Assembly: GCF_016908855.1 (NCBI RefSeq)
Contig: NZ_JAFBER010000001.1
Coordinates: 62,001-126,000, forward strand
Origin: Scopulibacillus daqui
GTDB lineage: Bacteria; Bacillota; Bacilli; Bacillales; Sporolactobacillaceae
Length of the DNA: 64,000 nucleotides
Direction of reading: 5' to 3'
A program made the translations under genes and the position numbers. The notes below the pieces were generated by a model. The model was not told the DNA's origin, searched no databases, and saw only the letters and a list, made by a program, of their open reading frames with translations. This document shows positions 42,426 to 53,472 of the stretch, piece after piece; position 1 is the first letter of the stretch; every line of letters begins with the position of its first letter.

Positions 42426-43478
42426 TTGCGCGGTCAGCCAACCGCAAATATATTTATCGATAAATTTAGGCAATGGCACCATGCGATGATAAAGCCTGAA
42501 CATGCCAAAGCATTTTTAATAAAAAGAGAAATTGAAAGCGAATTACATTCAAAATATGATGGCCAAATAGCCGGCTTTTATAAATTATTCCATTTAAGAT
42601 ATACCCTGCTGTTGAATCAATTTAAGAAAAGCAAACAAATTCTTCATGAATGTATTGCTAACCGTACTCATAAAAAAACATCCTTATACTATTTCTATTT
42701 TCTATTTTTCAGAGGCCTCTGCTGCCATAAGTTTAAAAAAAACGATGCCGGCGCTATCCGTTTTTATCAAAAAGCAGAAGCTTTTATACCCTTTCTCAAG
42801 TCGTTAACGAATGTTGAGAAAGCAGATTTTTACTATCATTATGGGCTTTCCCTAAGTCGATGTTATAAAATAGACCGTTCCATATATGCTGCCAGGCTGG
42901 CATTGTCCGCTTTCAAAAAGGAAAAATATTTAGAATGTGCTGCCAAATGCAAAGTCATCTTAGGTGTTAATTACCAGAAAAAGGGGAAAGCAGCTGTCAG
43001 TGAACATCATTACCTGCAAGCAGTAACGCTTGCAAAATATACTTCCAATAGGCAGTTAATACATACGTCATATCATCATTTAGGGGATCTGTATTCAATA
43101 GAAGGAAAATCAAGAAAGGCAATTAACTATTATAAAAAAAGCTTGCAGTTGATCGATATAGGAGAATATTTGGCAAGAGCCGAGACTTCATTTGAAATCA
43201 CGAAAACGCTAATATCGGCCGGAAAGCACAAAGAGGCGTTGAAATGGTGCGACGCAGGGCTGCAATATGCCCGGCGTCATGAGCTTATCGATTATACTTA
43301 CCACTTTCAAATATTATATCATCAGCTTACAGACGGTTTTGGAATGATGCTGTATAAGTATTTGGAGAATGAAGCGATTCCTTTTTTTAAAATGAAAAAT
43401 GAGCCTCATTTCGTACAAGAATATACAAGGCTTATGATGAAGTGCCATAAAGAAAACGCGGTCTTTGTAAAGGAATAA
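42426..43478 (+). CDS. Rap-family TPR protein (aspartate phosphatase/regulator type)
   Basis: About 350 residues. The N-terminal three-helix bundle contains KYDGQIAGFYKLFHLRYTLLL, where a Gln falls at position 47, the place of the catalytic Gln-47 of RapH. About six TPR-like helical pairs follow (for example HTSYHHLGDLYSIEGKSRKAINYYKKSLQL). Rap proteins dephosphorylate Spo0F or block ComA-type regulators and are inhibited by Phr peptides. The start is TTG 42426 with AGGGAGG 8 bases upstream; an in-frame TTG 42378 lies before that SD. No phr-like small secreted peptide gene follows. The target is unknown. Confidence 0.82.
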   Translation: MRGQPTANIFIDKFRQWHHAMIKPEHAKAFLIKREIESELHSKYDGQIAGFYKLFHLRYTLLLNQFKKSKQILHECIANRTHKKTSLYYFYFLFFRGLCCHKFKKNDAGAIRFYQKAEAFIPFLKSLTNVEKADFYYHYGLSLSRCYKIDRSIYAARLALSAFKKEKYLECAAKCKVILGVNYQKKGKAAVSEHHYLQAVTLAKYTSNRQLIHTSYHHLGDLYSIEGKSRKAINYYKKSLQLIDIGEYLARAETSFEITKTLISAGKHKEALKWCDAGLQYARRHELIDYTYHFQILYHQLTDGFGMMLYKYLENEAIPFFKMKNEPHFVQEYTRLMMKCHKENAVFVKE

Positions 43479-43518
43479 TTGGGATGCAATGGCTCTTTTG
43501 CACTTTAAAGGATAAAAA

Positions 43519-45395
<1,877 letters not shown>

Positions 45396-45550
45396 AAAAT
45401 TCCCCCTCTTTGGTTTAATTATTTACTAATCATAACATATGAATGATTTAAAATTTTTTGTTTCAAGACATCATTTCTTAAAAATGTTAAAATAACAACT
45501 GTTCCATTAGAAATCAATAGAGTGAAATAATAGTTGTAGGGGAAGATATA

Positions 45551-46840
45551 ATGGAGAGAAATGTACTATCATCAATACAGTGGGCGGTCTTTATATTGGC
45601 CGGGGCCATCATTACGCCTATATCTGTAGCAGCAGCTTTCCACTTTACTCCTGAAGAAACGTCAGCATTATTGCAGCGGACCTTTTTCATAGTCGGGGCT
45701 TCTTCGCTCTTGCAGGGCTTATTTGGCCATAAGCTGCCGTTAATGGAAGGTCCGGCTGGTTTGTGGTGGGGAGTTTTTCTTACATATGCCGGGATTGCAA
45801 CATCCTCTCACGAATCTATCCAGGTAACATTGACAAGTCTTGAAATGGGTTTGCTCGCATCAGGTGTTTTATTCATCCTGTTAAGCATCTTTAATTTAAT
45901 TAAATATGTCAGGAGGTTATTTACGCCAACGATTACAGGCATTTATCTTGTTTTGCTTACCGTTCAGTTAAGCGGGCCGTTTATTCAGGGCATTCTGGGT
46001 ATTGAAGGCGACAAACTAAATTGGAAAGTGATGATTGTTGCCGTATTAACGATGCTTTTGTCGATTGTGTTTTCCCGGTCCAACAGCCGCTTCCTCAAAA
46101 ATTACTCAATTCTATTGAGTCTGGCAATTGGCTGGCTTTTATACCATCTCGTTGGTTTAAAGACAAATGCACCGCATGTTTCTAAAGCTTTTTCTATGCC
46201 TGAAATTTTCGCCTGGGGATGGCCGACCTTTAATTTAAGCATTTTTATCACTTCAATGTTAACGACACTTTTATTATTGGCCAATCTTTTAGCAAGCATT
46301 GACGCGGTCAAAGAGGTAACGCAGTCCACAAAGAACATTCATCTCAACAGGACGGGATTTATGATAGGAATTAACCAAATCATTGCCGGTTTATTTTCTG
46401 CAGTCGGCAGTGTAGCGATTTCCGGTTCTGCGGGCTTTATTCTGACGACTCGGATTAAAGAAAGGCTCCCCTTTCTGATTGGTTCGGGAATCATTCTTGT
46501 GATGAGCTTCTTTCCGATAGTCATGAATCTTTTTGCTTCATTGCCGGATGCCATCGGCTACGGCACAATGTTTGTATCCATAGCCAGTATCGGCGGTTTA
46601 GGATTTAAAACATTCAAAGCATCTGTTGACAGTGAAACAAAACTCACCGTTATGAGCATCGCTTTTATGGCCGGAGCAGGTATGATGCTTATACCGAAAG
46701 AGGCTTTAAGCATCCTCCCGAGCACCGTTTCTTCTTTATTAACTAACGGGCTCGTCATCGGCGTGGTAATAGCGATTATTTTAGAGCAATTATTTCGAGA
46801 AAAAAAACTTGAAAAATCAACTGATCGCACCAGTGCATAA
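45551..46840 (+). CDS. NCS2 family nucleobase permease (uracil/xanthine type)
   Basis: A 429-residue, roughly 12-14 helix permease. The opening SIQWAVFILAGAIITPISVAAAF, the segment EGPAGLWWGVFLTYAG and the later GSAGFILTTRIKERLPFLIGSG are consistent with the UraA/UapA-type NCS2 branch, similar to B. subtilis YwdJ. The substrate is not assignable. It differs from the AzgA-type permease at 8325. AGGGGAAG precedes the ATG. It has no enzyme gene partner. Confidence 0.85.
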   Translation: MERNVLSSIQWAVFILAGAIITPISVAAAFHFTPEETSALLQRTFFIVGASSLLQGLFGHKLPLMEGPAGLWWGVFLTYAGIATSSHESIQVTLTSLEMGLLASGVLFILLSIFNLIKYVRRLFTPTITGIYLVLLTVQLSGPFIQGILGIEGDKLNWKVMIVAVLTMLLSIVFSRSNSRFLKNYSILLSLAIGWLLYHLVGLKTNAPHVSKAFSMPEIFAWGWPTFNLSIFITSMLTTLLLLANLLASIDAVKEVTQSTKNIHLNRTGFMIGINQIIAGLFSAVGSVAISGSAGFILTTRIKERLPFLIGSGIILVMSFFPIVMNLFASLPDAIGYGTMFVSIASIGGLGFKTFKASVDSETKLTVMSIAFMAGAGMMLIPKEALSILPSTVSSLLTNGLVIGVVIAIILEQLFREKKLEKSTDRTSA

Positions 46841-46902
46841 TAGGGTATATTATGATTAAGAAAAAACCTACATCGTTCACTAAATAGAAAGGAGGTTTTC
46901 TT

Positions 46903-47223
46903 TTGATCATTGTCTGGTTAAGCATAGCGCTTGTTGTTATTGCGATTATCTGTTTCGGAATCGCAGCATTTAAGGTCATAAAAGATATGAAAAGCACCCT
47001 GGTGAATGTCGGCAAGACTGCAGAGAATTTAAGGGAAAGAATGGAAGGCATTGTAAAAGAGCAAGAAAAATTGAATGACAAACTGAAACAATTGCAAGAT
47101 GATATGAATCATAAGAAAAACGATATTCAAAATATCGCAAGCGAAACCCAATCATTGAAAACGACGGTCACCCGTTCATTTAAAAACATTAAAGAAAAGT
47201 TAACCAAAACATCTGCCAGCTAG
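46903..47223 (+). CDS. DUF948 membrane-anchored coiled-coil protein (YtxG-like)
   Basis: 106 residues: one N-terminal membrane helix (IVWLSIALVVIAIICFGIAAF), then a long predicted coiled coil (about residues 30-100; VKEQEKLNDKLKQLQDDMNHKK). This matches DUF948 proteins of the YtxG general-stress type; the function is unknown. Start TTG 46903 has AAAGGAGG 7-8 bases upstream. Confidence 0.8.
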   Translation: MIIVWLSIALVVIAIICFGIAAFKVIKDMKSTLVNVGKTAENLRERMEGIVKEQEKLNDKLKQLQDDMNHKKNDIQNIASETQSLKTTVTRSFKNIKEKLTKTSAS

Positions 47224-47236
47224 CAGATGTTTTTGC
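47208..47236 (+). terminator. terminator of the DUF948 gene
   Basis: AACATCTGC and GCAGATGTT form the stem, followed by TTTGCTTTTT. The hairpin includes the stop codon. Confidence 0.75.
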
Positions 47237-47252
47237 TTTTTATTGAAAAGGA

Positions 47253-47702
47253 TCAGTCTTCTCGGGCTTTCAGCTGCGGTTTAACAGATATTTCCACATT
47301 CCCTTTCAATGCTTTAGCTATCATGCAGTCTTTTTCCGCTTGTGCCATGGCTTGAAGAATCTTTTCTTTTATATCCTTATCAGTATCTTTCTTAATGATG
47401 GCTGTCGGAAAATGAATGATTTCTTTAAAATGCAAGCCGCTGTCGTCAGTGACGGTGCCCTTTGAGGTGATCACAATTTTTTCGTATGGCAGCCGGCGCT
47501 TATCCAGGGCGATGCCTAATGTCATCATATAGCATGTTGCAACAGCGCTGATCAGTAATTCATCTGGATTTGTTCCTTGGCCGGGTCCGTTCATTTCTGC
47601 GCCGATTGAAACCGTTTGATCTAGACCCTTTGTACAAATATGGCCATAGCCGGATCGGCCGCCTTTCCATTCGCCGTTAAAAGAAAAAGTGAATTCGCTC
47701 AT
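47253..47702 (-). CDS. OsmC/Ohr-family protein
   Basis: A 149-residue thiol peroxidase-fold protein with Cys-57 (SAVATCYMMTLG) and Cys-126 (EKDCMIAKAL), the two redox cysteines of OsmC/Ohr enzymes. GTNPDELLISAVATC matches the SACOL1771-like subgroup. It probably reduces organic or fatty-acid hydroperoxides. No OhrR-type regulator is adjacent. Confidence 0.88.
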   Translation of the reverse strand: MSEFTFSFNGEWKGGRSGYGHICTKGLDQTVSIGAEMNGPGQGTNPDELLISAVATCYMMTLGIALDKRRLPYEKIVITSKGTVTDDSGLHFKEIIHFPTAIIKKDTDKDIKEKILQAMAQAEKDCMIAKALKGNVEISVKPQLKARED

Positions 47703-47854
47703 ATTTAACCCTCCAATTTGCTTTTAATGCCATTATAAGACAAGAAACGCTTGAATATTTAACAAATATGACAAAGGCTATAAATCCTAGTTCATATGAT
47801 ATAATAGGAAGGTATATATTGTTGGATGTTTAACAAAAGGAGCAATTGTCTCAC

Positions 47855-48517
47855 ATGAACTTTTTTGAAAGTTGTCAACACTTTATTGATACGCACATCA
47901 CGTTAAAAAGCGTTGAACATATTTTACAAGGCTATAAAGGGACAGGCATATTCGTGGGGATTGCCCTGCCCATGCTGGAAGCCTTTTTGCCTATTTTGCC
48001 TTTGATTGTTTTTGTTCTTGCCAATGCGGCTGCCTACGGCTTCTTTGTTGGCTTTTTATTATCGTGGGCCGGTTCCTGTCTCGGCGCTTTTATTGTATTT
48101 TGGTTTTGCCGGAAAGTGGTCCGCAGACCGGTGAAAAAATGGATTTATAAGCATAGGAAACTCCGCTCAATGATGCTGTGGGTGGAGAAGGTAGGTTTTG
48201 GTCCGCTGTTTATTGTTCTGTCTATTCCATTTACGCCATCGTCTGTGATTAATGTCCTTGCTGGGCTGTCAAATTTACATCCCCGCACATTTTATTTGGC
48301 AACGATGCTTGGGAAAATGATTATGATCGGGATGATCACATTTATAGGCAACGACTGGAAATCCCTTTTAACGAATCCTGTTGAGCTAGTCATTGTCATT
48401 ATTGCGATTGCGCTCTTATGGGTCATCGGCAAAACCATAGAGAAAAAATTAAATAACCACAAACCGCATGGCAAAAAGAACATCAGGCTTCATTCAAAAG
48501 AAAAAATTAACCGATAA
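47855..48517 (+). CDS. TVP38/TMEM64 (VTT-domain) membrane protein
   Basis: About 220 residues with five or six membrane helices and the family core GFFVGFLLSWAGSCLGAFIVFWFCRK...KKWI and the G-[FY]-x(8)-[P] region VGFGPLFIVLSIPFTPSSVINVLAGLS. B. subtilis YtxB is similar. Members are thought to be lipid scramblases or transporters; the role here is unknown. The start may be ATG 47855 or TTG 47846; neither has ideal spacing to AAAGGAG. The end overlaps the convergent ktrB by 11 bp. Confidence 0.85.
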   Translation: MNFFESCQHFIDTHITLKSVEHILQGYKGTGIFVGIALPMLEAFLPILPLIVFVLANAAAYGFFVGFLLSWAGSCLGAFIVFWFCRKVVRRPVKKWIYKHRKLRSMMLWVEKVGFGPLFIVLSIPFTPSSVINVLAGLSNLHPRTFYLATMLGKMIMIGMITFIGNDWKSLLTNPVELVIVIIAIALLWVIGKTIEKKLNNHKPHGKKNIRLHSKEKINR

Positions 48518-49826
48518 AAATTTTCCCGTCCGGATAACGGATTTTGCTCTTTTCACGGTTGGTTAAGGAAAGAACAATGGTCAGCGGCCCCAGCTTGCCA
48601 AGAATCATGATCAAGGCGATGACGCATTGGCCAAAGCTTGAAAGCTGGGGTGTAATGCCGGTTGATAAACCAACAGTGCCAAAAGCTGAGACGGTTTCAA
48701 AGGCAATTTGCAAAAAGCTGAATTGACGTTCCGAAATTAAAAGGGCAAAAACTGCAATAAAAATAGTAACAATGCTGAGAAGCGACAAGGTCATCGCCTT
48801 AAAGATTTGATTGTCATGGATGGTTCTTTCCAAAAGAACGGCTTCATTCTTCTTTCTGATATAACCGACCATCATGACTAACAAACTGGCGAAAGTAGAC
48901 AGTTTAATCCCGCCGCCGGTGGAAATGCTTCCGGCTCCGATAAACATTAATATCATCATAAAAAATAGCGTCGCCGGCTGCAAATCACCCGTATTTAATG
49001 TATTAAAACCGGCGCTCCGCGGTGTCACGGCTTGAAAGTACCCCGCCAAAAACTTTTCCCCGTGAGTTAAAGGCCCAAGTGTCTTTGGGTTGCTATATTC
49101 CAGGCTAAGAATAATAACAAATGCGATGATATTGATCACTGCTGTACTGATAATTATTAATTTAGTATGTAAGATAAATTCATGCCATCTTTTCTTATCC
49201 CAAATATCGCTTATCACGACAAAACCGATGCCGCCGATGATAAATGAAGCAGAGATTAAAATATTGATAACAGGATCGCCGGCATAGGCCATTAAGTTAT
49301 CGCTGGTCAGCGTGATGCCCGCGTTGTTAAAGGCGGATATTGACAAAAAGACTCCGTTGATGATGCCTTTCCCGAAGCCTAATCGAGGTATCAGACGAAA
49401 GCATAATAGAATACAAAAGAATCCCTCGAAAAAAATAGAAAAGAAAAACAAACGCCGGGCAAGCTTTAAAAGTCCTCGTAAAGAATTTTGGTTTAAAGCC
49501 TCTTGGATCAGCATCAATTGTTCGATGCTGAGTTTTTTTCCAATCAATATATAAATGACGACAGCAAAGGTCATGACGCCGATGCCGCCAATTTGAATAA
49601 GGCAAGCAATGATGGTTAAGCCAAATGGCGTAAAAGTTTTCGGGAGATCAATAACCGCTAATCCTGATGAAGTGATGGATGATGTTGCCGTAAAGAACGC
49701 CGTCAGCCAGCTGATTGAACGATGGGTTGAGAAAGGCAGTTTTAATAAGATTGTCCCAAGCACAATAGTTGCAACAAATAGAAGGGCAAGGCCTAGAGAG
49801 GGATTGAATGGCATCTTTTTTTTCAC
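48507..49826 (-). CDS. potassium uptake protein KtrB/KtrD (Trk family)
   Basis: A 439-residue TrkH/KtrB-type channel. The four pore loops with selectivity glycines are visible: ATSSITSSGLAV, ISAFNNAGITL, TPRSAGFNTL and SAFGTVGLSTG. The middle helix kink GAGSISTGGGIKLST is the gating loop. KtrB and KtrD need the cytosolic ring subunit KtrA or KtrC, which is not in this window. The start is GTG 49826 with AAGGTGG 6 bases upstream. It is divergent from the nhaC-type antiporter gene. Confidence 0.92.
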   Translation of the reverse strand: MKKKMPFNPSLGLALLFVATIVLGTILLKLPFSTHRSISWLTAFFTATSSITSSGLAVIDLPKTFTPFGLTIIACLIQIGGIGVMTFAVVIYILIGKKLSIEQLMLIQEALNQNSLRGLLKLARRLFFFSIFFEGFFCILLCFRLIPRLGFGKGIINGVFLSISAFNNAGITLTSDNLMAYAGDPVINILISASFIIGGIGFVVISDIWDKKRWHEFILHTKLIIISTAVINIIAFVIILSLEYSNPKTLGPLTHGEKFLAGYFQAVTPRSAGFNTLNTGDLQPATLFFMMILMFIGAGSISTGGGIKLSTFASLLVMMVGYIRKKNEAVLLERTIHDNQIFKAMTLSLLSIVTIFIAVFALLISERQFSFLQIAFETVSAFGTVGLSTGITPQLSSFGQCVIALIMILGKLGPLTIVLSLTNREKSKIRYPDGKIFIG

Positions 49827-49950
49827 AATTAACCACCTTATTTATTTTGCAAGAAATTTCTTTTTGAACATCTTTTAAAGAGGTTGAACTAAGCATATTT
49901 TCCCCAATTTGCAACAAGCTATGAACAGATCATTTCAGAGGTGGTTTGTC

Positions 49951-51369
49951 ATGGATCATTGGGTCTCAATCATTCCGTTTATTGTTGTGATTATATTGGT
50001 GATTTTCACGAAACGCGTCTTAACTTCTTTGTTTATTGGATTAATTGTCGGCGGCTATTTGCTTCAACCGCATGTGGTTGGCGGTATGCAAGCTGTTATT
50101 GACCACCTTGCAAAGGCTCTCGGCGATCAGAACAATCTTAAGGTCGCGGCGTTTCTATATCTTTTTACTGCACTTGTAGGTGTCATCAAACATGCCGGCG
50201 GAATCAAAGGGTTTGTCAGATGGGTCAGTGACCGCATTAAAACAAAGCGTGGAGCGCTGATAATCACATGGTTGTCAACACTTGCCACATTTAGCGCGCC
50301 AAGCTTCAGAATGGTTACCGTTGGGCCAATTATGCGGGCCCTGCTTGATAAAATCAAGATGAGCGCCAAGGAATTAGGGTTTATCATTGATTTGACCGGC
50401 ACCAATGTTATTGCCCTGATTCCAATTGCGACGGCATTTGTTGGATATAATACATCCATTATTAATCAAGCGCTGAAATATCAGCATATACATCAAGATC
50501 CTTATATGCTATATATTAGGAGCATCCCGTTTAATTTTTTTGCTTTTTCCATCATTTTCATTGGGATTTTCTTAAGTTTTTTTCACCACTCTAAGAAGAA
50601 AGTGGAAAAAAATAAAGATCCGCAAAACTTAAAACAAGCGGAAGCGAAAGGGTGGCAGGATTGCCATCCTGTCGTAGCAAAAGATCTGCCTGAAAAGCCG
50701 CTTAATCTGGTTATACCGCTTATTCTGGTTATCGGCCTCACTTTAGTGCTGACTTGGTACAGCGGCTACGCCAAGGGATACCATAACTTTTTTAAAGCAT
50801 TTATTAAAGCCGATGTTTTAGATGAAATGCTCGTGGCATTGATTGTGACCATTATTGTCTCGTTTATTCTGTTTATGTTTCAAAAGTTTAAGCTTGATAA
50901 TCTTCTTAAAGATTTTATTAACGGCGGCAATGAACTCATGAATGTTGTGATTTTACTATCAGTGATTTGGGCTTTATCACTAGTCACTGATGAGCTTGGC
51001 TTTTCAAGTTTCGTTAGCCATCATGTCAGCTGGATACCCAAATCTTTTGTTCCGCCTGTATTATTTGTGCTGGGGGCAGCCATCGCCTATTTTATTGGAT
51101 CATCGCTCGGCACTTGGGGCATTTTAATGCCGCTTGGCGTTTCCTTGGCACACGTTTCGGGGGCTTCGCTTCCGCTCGTCATCGGGGCTGTCTTTGCCAG
51201 CGGCGGCTTCGGAACGTTTTCGTCGCCGATAAGCGACGACACAAACACAATGGCGGGCATTTTGGATCTTGAAGTTGTGTCTTATGCGAAATATAAATTG
51301 AAAGCGGGTCTGATTGGAGCCGCCATTGCCGCAATTGCCTATGGTGCTGCCTCATTTTTTATCCATTAA
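49951..51369 (+). CDS. Na+/H+ antiporter, NhaC family
   Basis: A membrane protein of about 472 residues with 11-12 helices. Conserved segments include GTWGILMPLGVSLA and SGGFGTFSSPISDDTNTMAGILD, typical of NhaC/ArcD-related antiporters. It likely expels Na+ in exchange for protons, though some members exchange malate/lactate or other ions. Start ATG 49951 has AGAGGTGG 6 bases upstream; an ATG at 49921 lies before that SD. It shares the 124-bp divergent region with the KtrB-type gene. Confidence 0.85.
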   Translation: MDHWVSIIPFIVVIILVIFTKRVLTSLFIGLIVGGYLLQPHVVGGMQAVIDHLAKALGDQNNLKVAAFLYLFTALVGVIKHAGGIKGFVRWVSDRIKTKRGALIITWLSTLATFSAPSFRMVTVGPIMRALLDKIKMSAKELGFIIDLTGTNVIALIPIATAFVGYNTSIINQALKYQHIHQDPYMLYIRSIPFNFFAFSIIFIGIFLSFFHHSKKKVEKNKDPQNLKQAEAKGWQDCHPVVAKDLPEKPLNLVIPLILVIGLTLVLTWYSGYAKGYHNFFKAFIKADVLDEMLVALIVTIIVSFILFMFQKFKLDNLLKDFINGGNELMNVVILLSVIWALSLVTDELGFSSFVSHHVSWIPKSFVPPVLFVLGAAIAYFIGSSLGTWGILMPLGVSLAHVSGASLPLVIGAVFASGGFGTFSSPISDDTNTMAGILDLEVVSYAKYKLKAGLIGAAIAAIAYGAASFFIH

Positions 51370-51420
51370 CGGATGTTTTATGATATGATCGCATAAATTG
51401 TTCTGGAAAGGTTGTTTCGT

Positions 51421-52062
51421 TTGAATACTGCTGATATGAGAAAAAGCATCATTTCATGTCTCTGTTTAGTTATTGTTTTTTGCGTGTTGGGCTATTTAAC
51501 AACAGTATCTTGGTTTATTGATTTTGACAAACAGCTTTTAAATCTGTTAAATGGCGTAAGATTCCCAGCCGTTATTGATTTTTTTAAATTTATGACCTTG
51601 ATGGGATCTACAAAAGTGATCTTCCCGGTTGTTGTCATCGCTATTATATTTCTGTTATTTTTACGGCGCTCAGTGAGTGCTGTGGCTGTATTATTCGGCT
51701 TTTTCGGTGTTCGCTTATTAAATATTGTGTTAAAAGGGGTTTTTATGCGCGAGCGGCCATCGGGACATCACTATGTTGAGGCATCCGGATACAGTTTTCC
51801 GAGCGGACATACAATGAATGCGATCGGGGTATATGGGATTATTGCCTATGTCCTTTACAGGATTTTAAAAAATCAAACACTTAAATGGGCCGCCGCTGTC
51901 ATTTTTATGCTGCTTATTCTATTGATTGGCCTTAGCCGTCCGATTCTCGGTGTTCATTATTTTAGTGATATAGCCGCCGGTTATACAGCTGGAGGGATCT
52001 GGCTGATTATGATGACAATGATCGTGAAAAAATATGAAAAGGAAAGAGCAATAGAGCATTAG
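51421..52062 (+). CDS. PAP2-family membrane phosphatase
   Basis: About 213 residues with six helices. All three phosphatase motifs are present: KGVFMRERPSG (K-x6-RP), YSFPSGHTMNAIG (PSGH) and SRPILGVHYFSDIAAG (SR-x5-H-x3-D). Typical substrates are undecaprenyl pyrophosphate or phosphatidic/phosphatidylglycerol phosphates; the substrate here is unknown. TTG 51421 is the likely start, 9 bases after AAAGG; TTG 51412 is too close to it. Confidence 0.9.
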   Translation: MNTADMRKSIISCLCLVIVFCVLGYLTTVSWFIDFDKQLLNLLNGVRFPAVIDFFKFMTLMGSTKVIFPVVVIAIIFLLFLRRSVSAVAVLFGFFGVRLLNIVLKGVFMRERPSGHHYVEASGYSFPSGHTMNAIGVYGIIAYVLYRILKNQTLKWAAAVIFMLLILLIGLSRPILGVHYFSDIAAGYTAGGIWLIMMTMIVKKYEKERAIEH

Positions 52063-52126
52063 GTGCATAAAACCAAACCTTTCATCAGAAAATAATGTCA
52101 AGAAAAGAAGGGAAGGGTTTGGACTT

Positions 52127-52579
52127 ATGCAGAGTAACCAAAAGCTCATTAATTTTTTGAATCAAGAATTGTCTAACTTACATGTGATGTATGTGAAGCT
52201 CCATCGTTACCATTGGTTTATTCAAGGAAAACATTTTTACGGTTTGCATCAGTTATTTGAGGATCTTTATGAGGAAATAGCGGATGATCTCGATGAAGTG
52301 GCTGAAAGAATTTTGTCAATCGGCGGAAAACCGCTCGCTACGATGGAAAAGTATCTTAAGGAAGCCACCTTGAAAGAAGCAACTGCTGACGATAAAGAAG
52401 AAGAAATGATGAAGCAGCTTTGCGAGGACTATGTCCAAATCATCAATGAAATAAAAGATACAGGCGTTAAATTAGCTGAAGAAGAAAATGATCAGCCTAC
52501 TGCTGACCTTTTTAATGAATTGCAAGGAAAATATGAGAAGCATGTCTGGATGCTTCGGGCGTTTCTTGCTTATGAATAA
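52127..52579 (+). CDS. dps: Dps-family ferritin-like DNA-protection protein
   Basis: A 150-residue four-helix protein that assembles into dodecamers, oxidises Fe(II) with peroxide and stores iron. The intersubunit ferroxidase residues match: His-29, His-41, Asp-56 and Glu-60 in LHRYHW, GLHQLFEDLYEEIADDLDEVAERI. The length fits Dps/MrgA. AGGGAAGGG precedes the ATG. No PerR or sigma-B promoter was recognised. Confidence 0.93.
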   Translation: MQSNQKLINFLNQELSNLHVMYVKLHRYHWFIQGKHFYGLHQLFEDLYEEIADDLDEVAERILSIGGKPLATMEKYLKEATLKEATADDKEEEMMKQLCEDYVQIINEIKDTGVKLAEEENDQPTADLFNELQGKYEKHVWMLRAFLAYE

Positions 52580-52591
52580 GAAAAGCGGCCG

Positions 52592-52630
52592 CACCCTTTA
52601 AGTTCTTTGTAAGCTTAAAGGGTGTTTTCT
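52592..52630 (+). terminator. terminator of dps
   Basis: CACCCTTTAAG and CTTAAAGGGTG form an 11-bp stem with an 11-base loop, followed by TTTTC. Confidence 0.8.
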
Positions 52631-52761
52631 ATTTACGGGCGCGTCCCAATAGTATATTTTCTGCCGTGCAGCCGGCTGTTTTCAATTATTTGACTATCCA
52701 TTTTTTCTCTGATAAAATTCGTATAGAATTTCCCAATCATCCGATGTTTGGAGGTTTATTT

Positions 52762-53472
52762 ATGCCGCTAAAAAAAGCCGCACGTTCATCTCTGGTTGAT
52801 CAGGTAGTCAGCCAATTGGGATCGTTAATAGAATCAGGCCAATGGCCGCTTGGCGAAAAAATCCCCCCTGAACCTGAATTGGTTGAACAGCTTGGTGTCA
52901 GCAGAAATACGGTTAGGGAAGCAGTACGCGCTTTAATATATACAGGCATGCTGGAAGCCCGCCAAGGCGATGGTACATATGTACGTGCTCAAACCGATTT
53001 CGGGGCTGCCATGGAGCGCCGTTTGCAGAAATCCAATGTGCTTGAAACGATGGAGGTCCGTTCCTGCCTGGAAAGAGAAGCGGCAAGGCTGGCTTCCTTA
53101 AGACGAACACGAGAAGACATTCAAGATCTGCGCGACAGTTTGGCAAAGAGGGATGAAATTTTTGAGAAAAGCGATAATCTCGAAGAACAAGTGAAAGCAG
53201 ATATAGAATTTCATAATGCCGTTGTGGCAGCATCCCATAACAGTGTTCTTATTGATCTTTATAAATACATGTCAAAGACGATACAAACATCGATCAGCAG
53301 TACAATGTATGGTGACGCCAAATTATGTGAACAAAATAACCAAGCTCATCATAAACTTGTCGAAGCTATTATTAATCAAGATCCAGCCGCTTCAGTGGAG
53401 GCTGTGCGCACCCATATAGAAACCGCGTCCCAAGTTGCATTGCAAAAAGAACAGAAAGAAGGCCAAATATGA
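52762..53472 (+). CDS. FadR-type GntR transcriptional regulator
   Basis: About 236 residues: an N-terminal winged helix (LGEKIPPEPELVEQLGVSRNTVREAVRALIYTGMLEARQGDGTYV) and an all-helical FCD effector domain with EREAARLAS and DIEFHNAVVAASHN...HHKLVEAI carrying the metal-site His. Start ATG 52762 has GGAGG 7 bases upstream. It overlaps the downstream MFS gene by 4 bp (ATGA), so it probably controls that exporter. Confidence 0.92.
   Translation: MPLKKAARSSLVDQVVSQLGSLIESGQWPLGEKIPPEPELVEQLGVSRNTVREAVRALIYTGMLEARQGDGTYVRAQTDFGAAMERRLQKSNVLETMEVRSCLEREAARLASLRRTREDIQDLRDSLAKRDEIFEKSDNLEEQVKADIEFHNAVVAASHNSVLIDLYKYMSKTIQTSISSTMYGDAKLCEQNNQAHHKLVEAIINQDPAASVEAVRTHIETASQVALQKEQKEGQI

Noticed and set aside
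52063-52126. PerR box before dps
   Set aside because: No TTATAATNATTATAA-like palindrome is present in the short upstream region.
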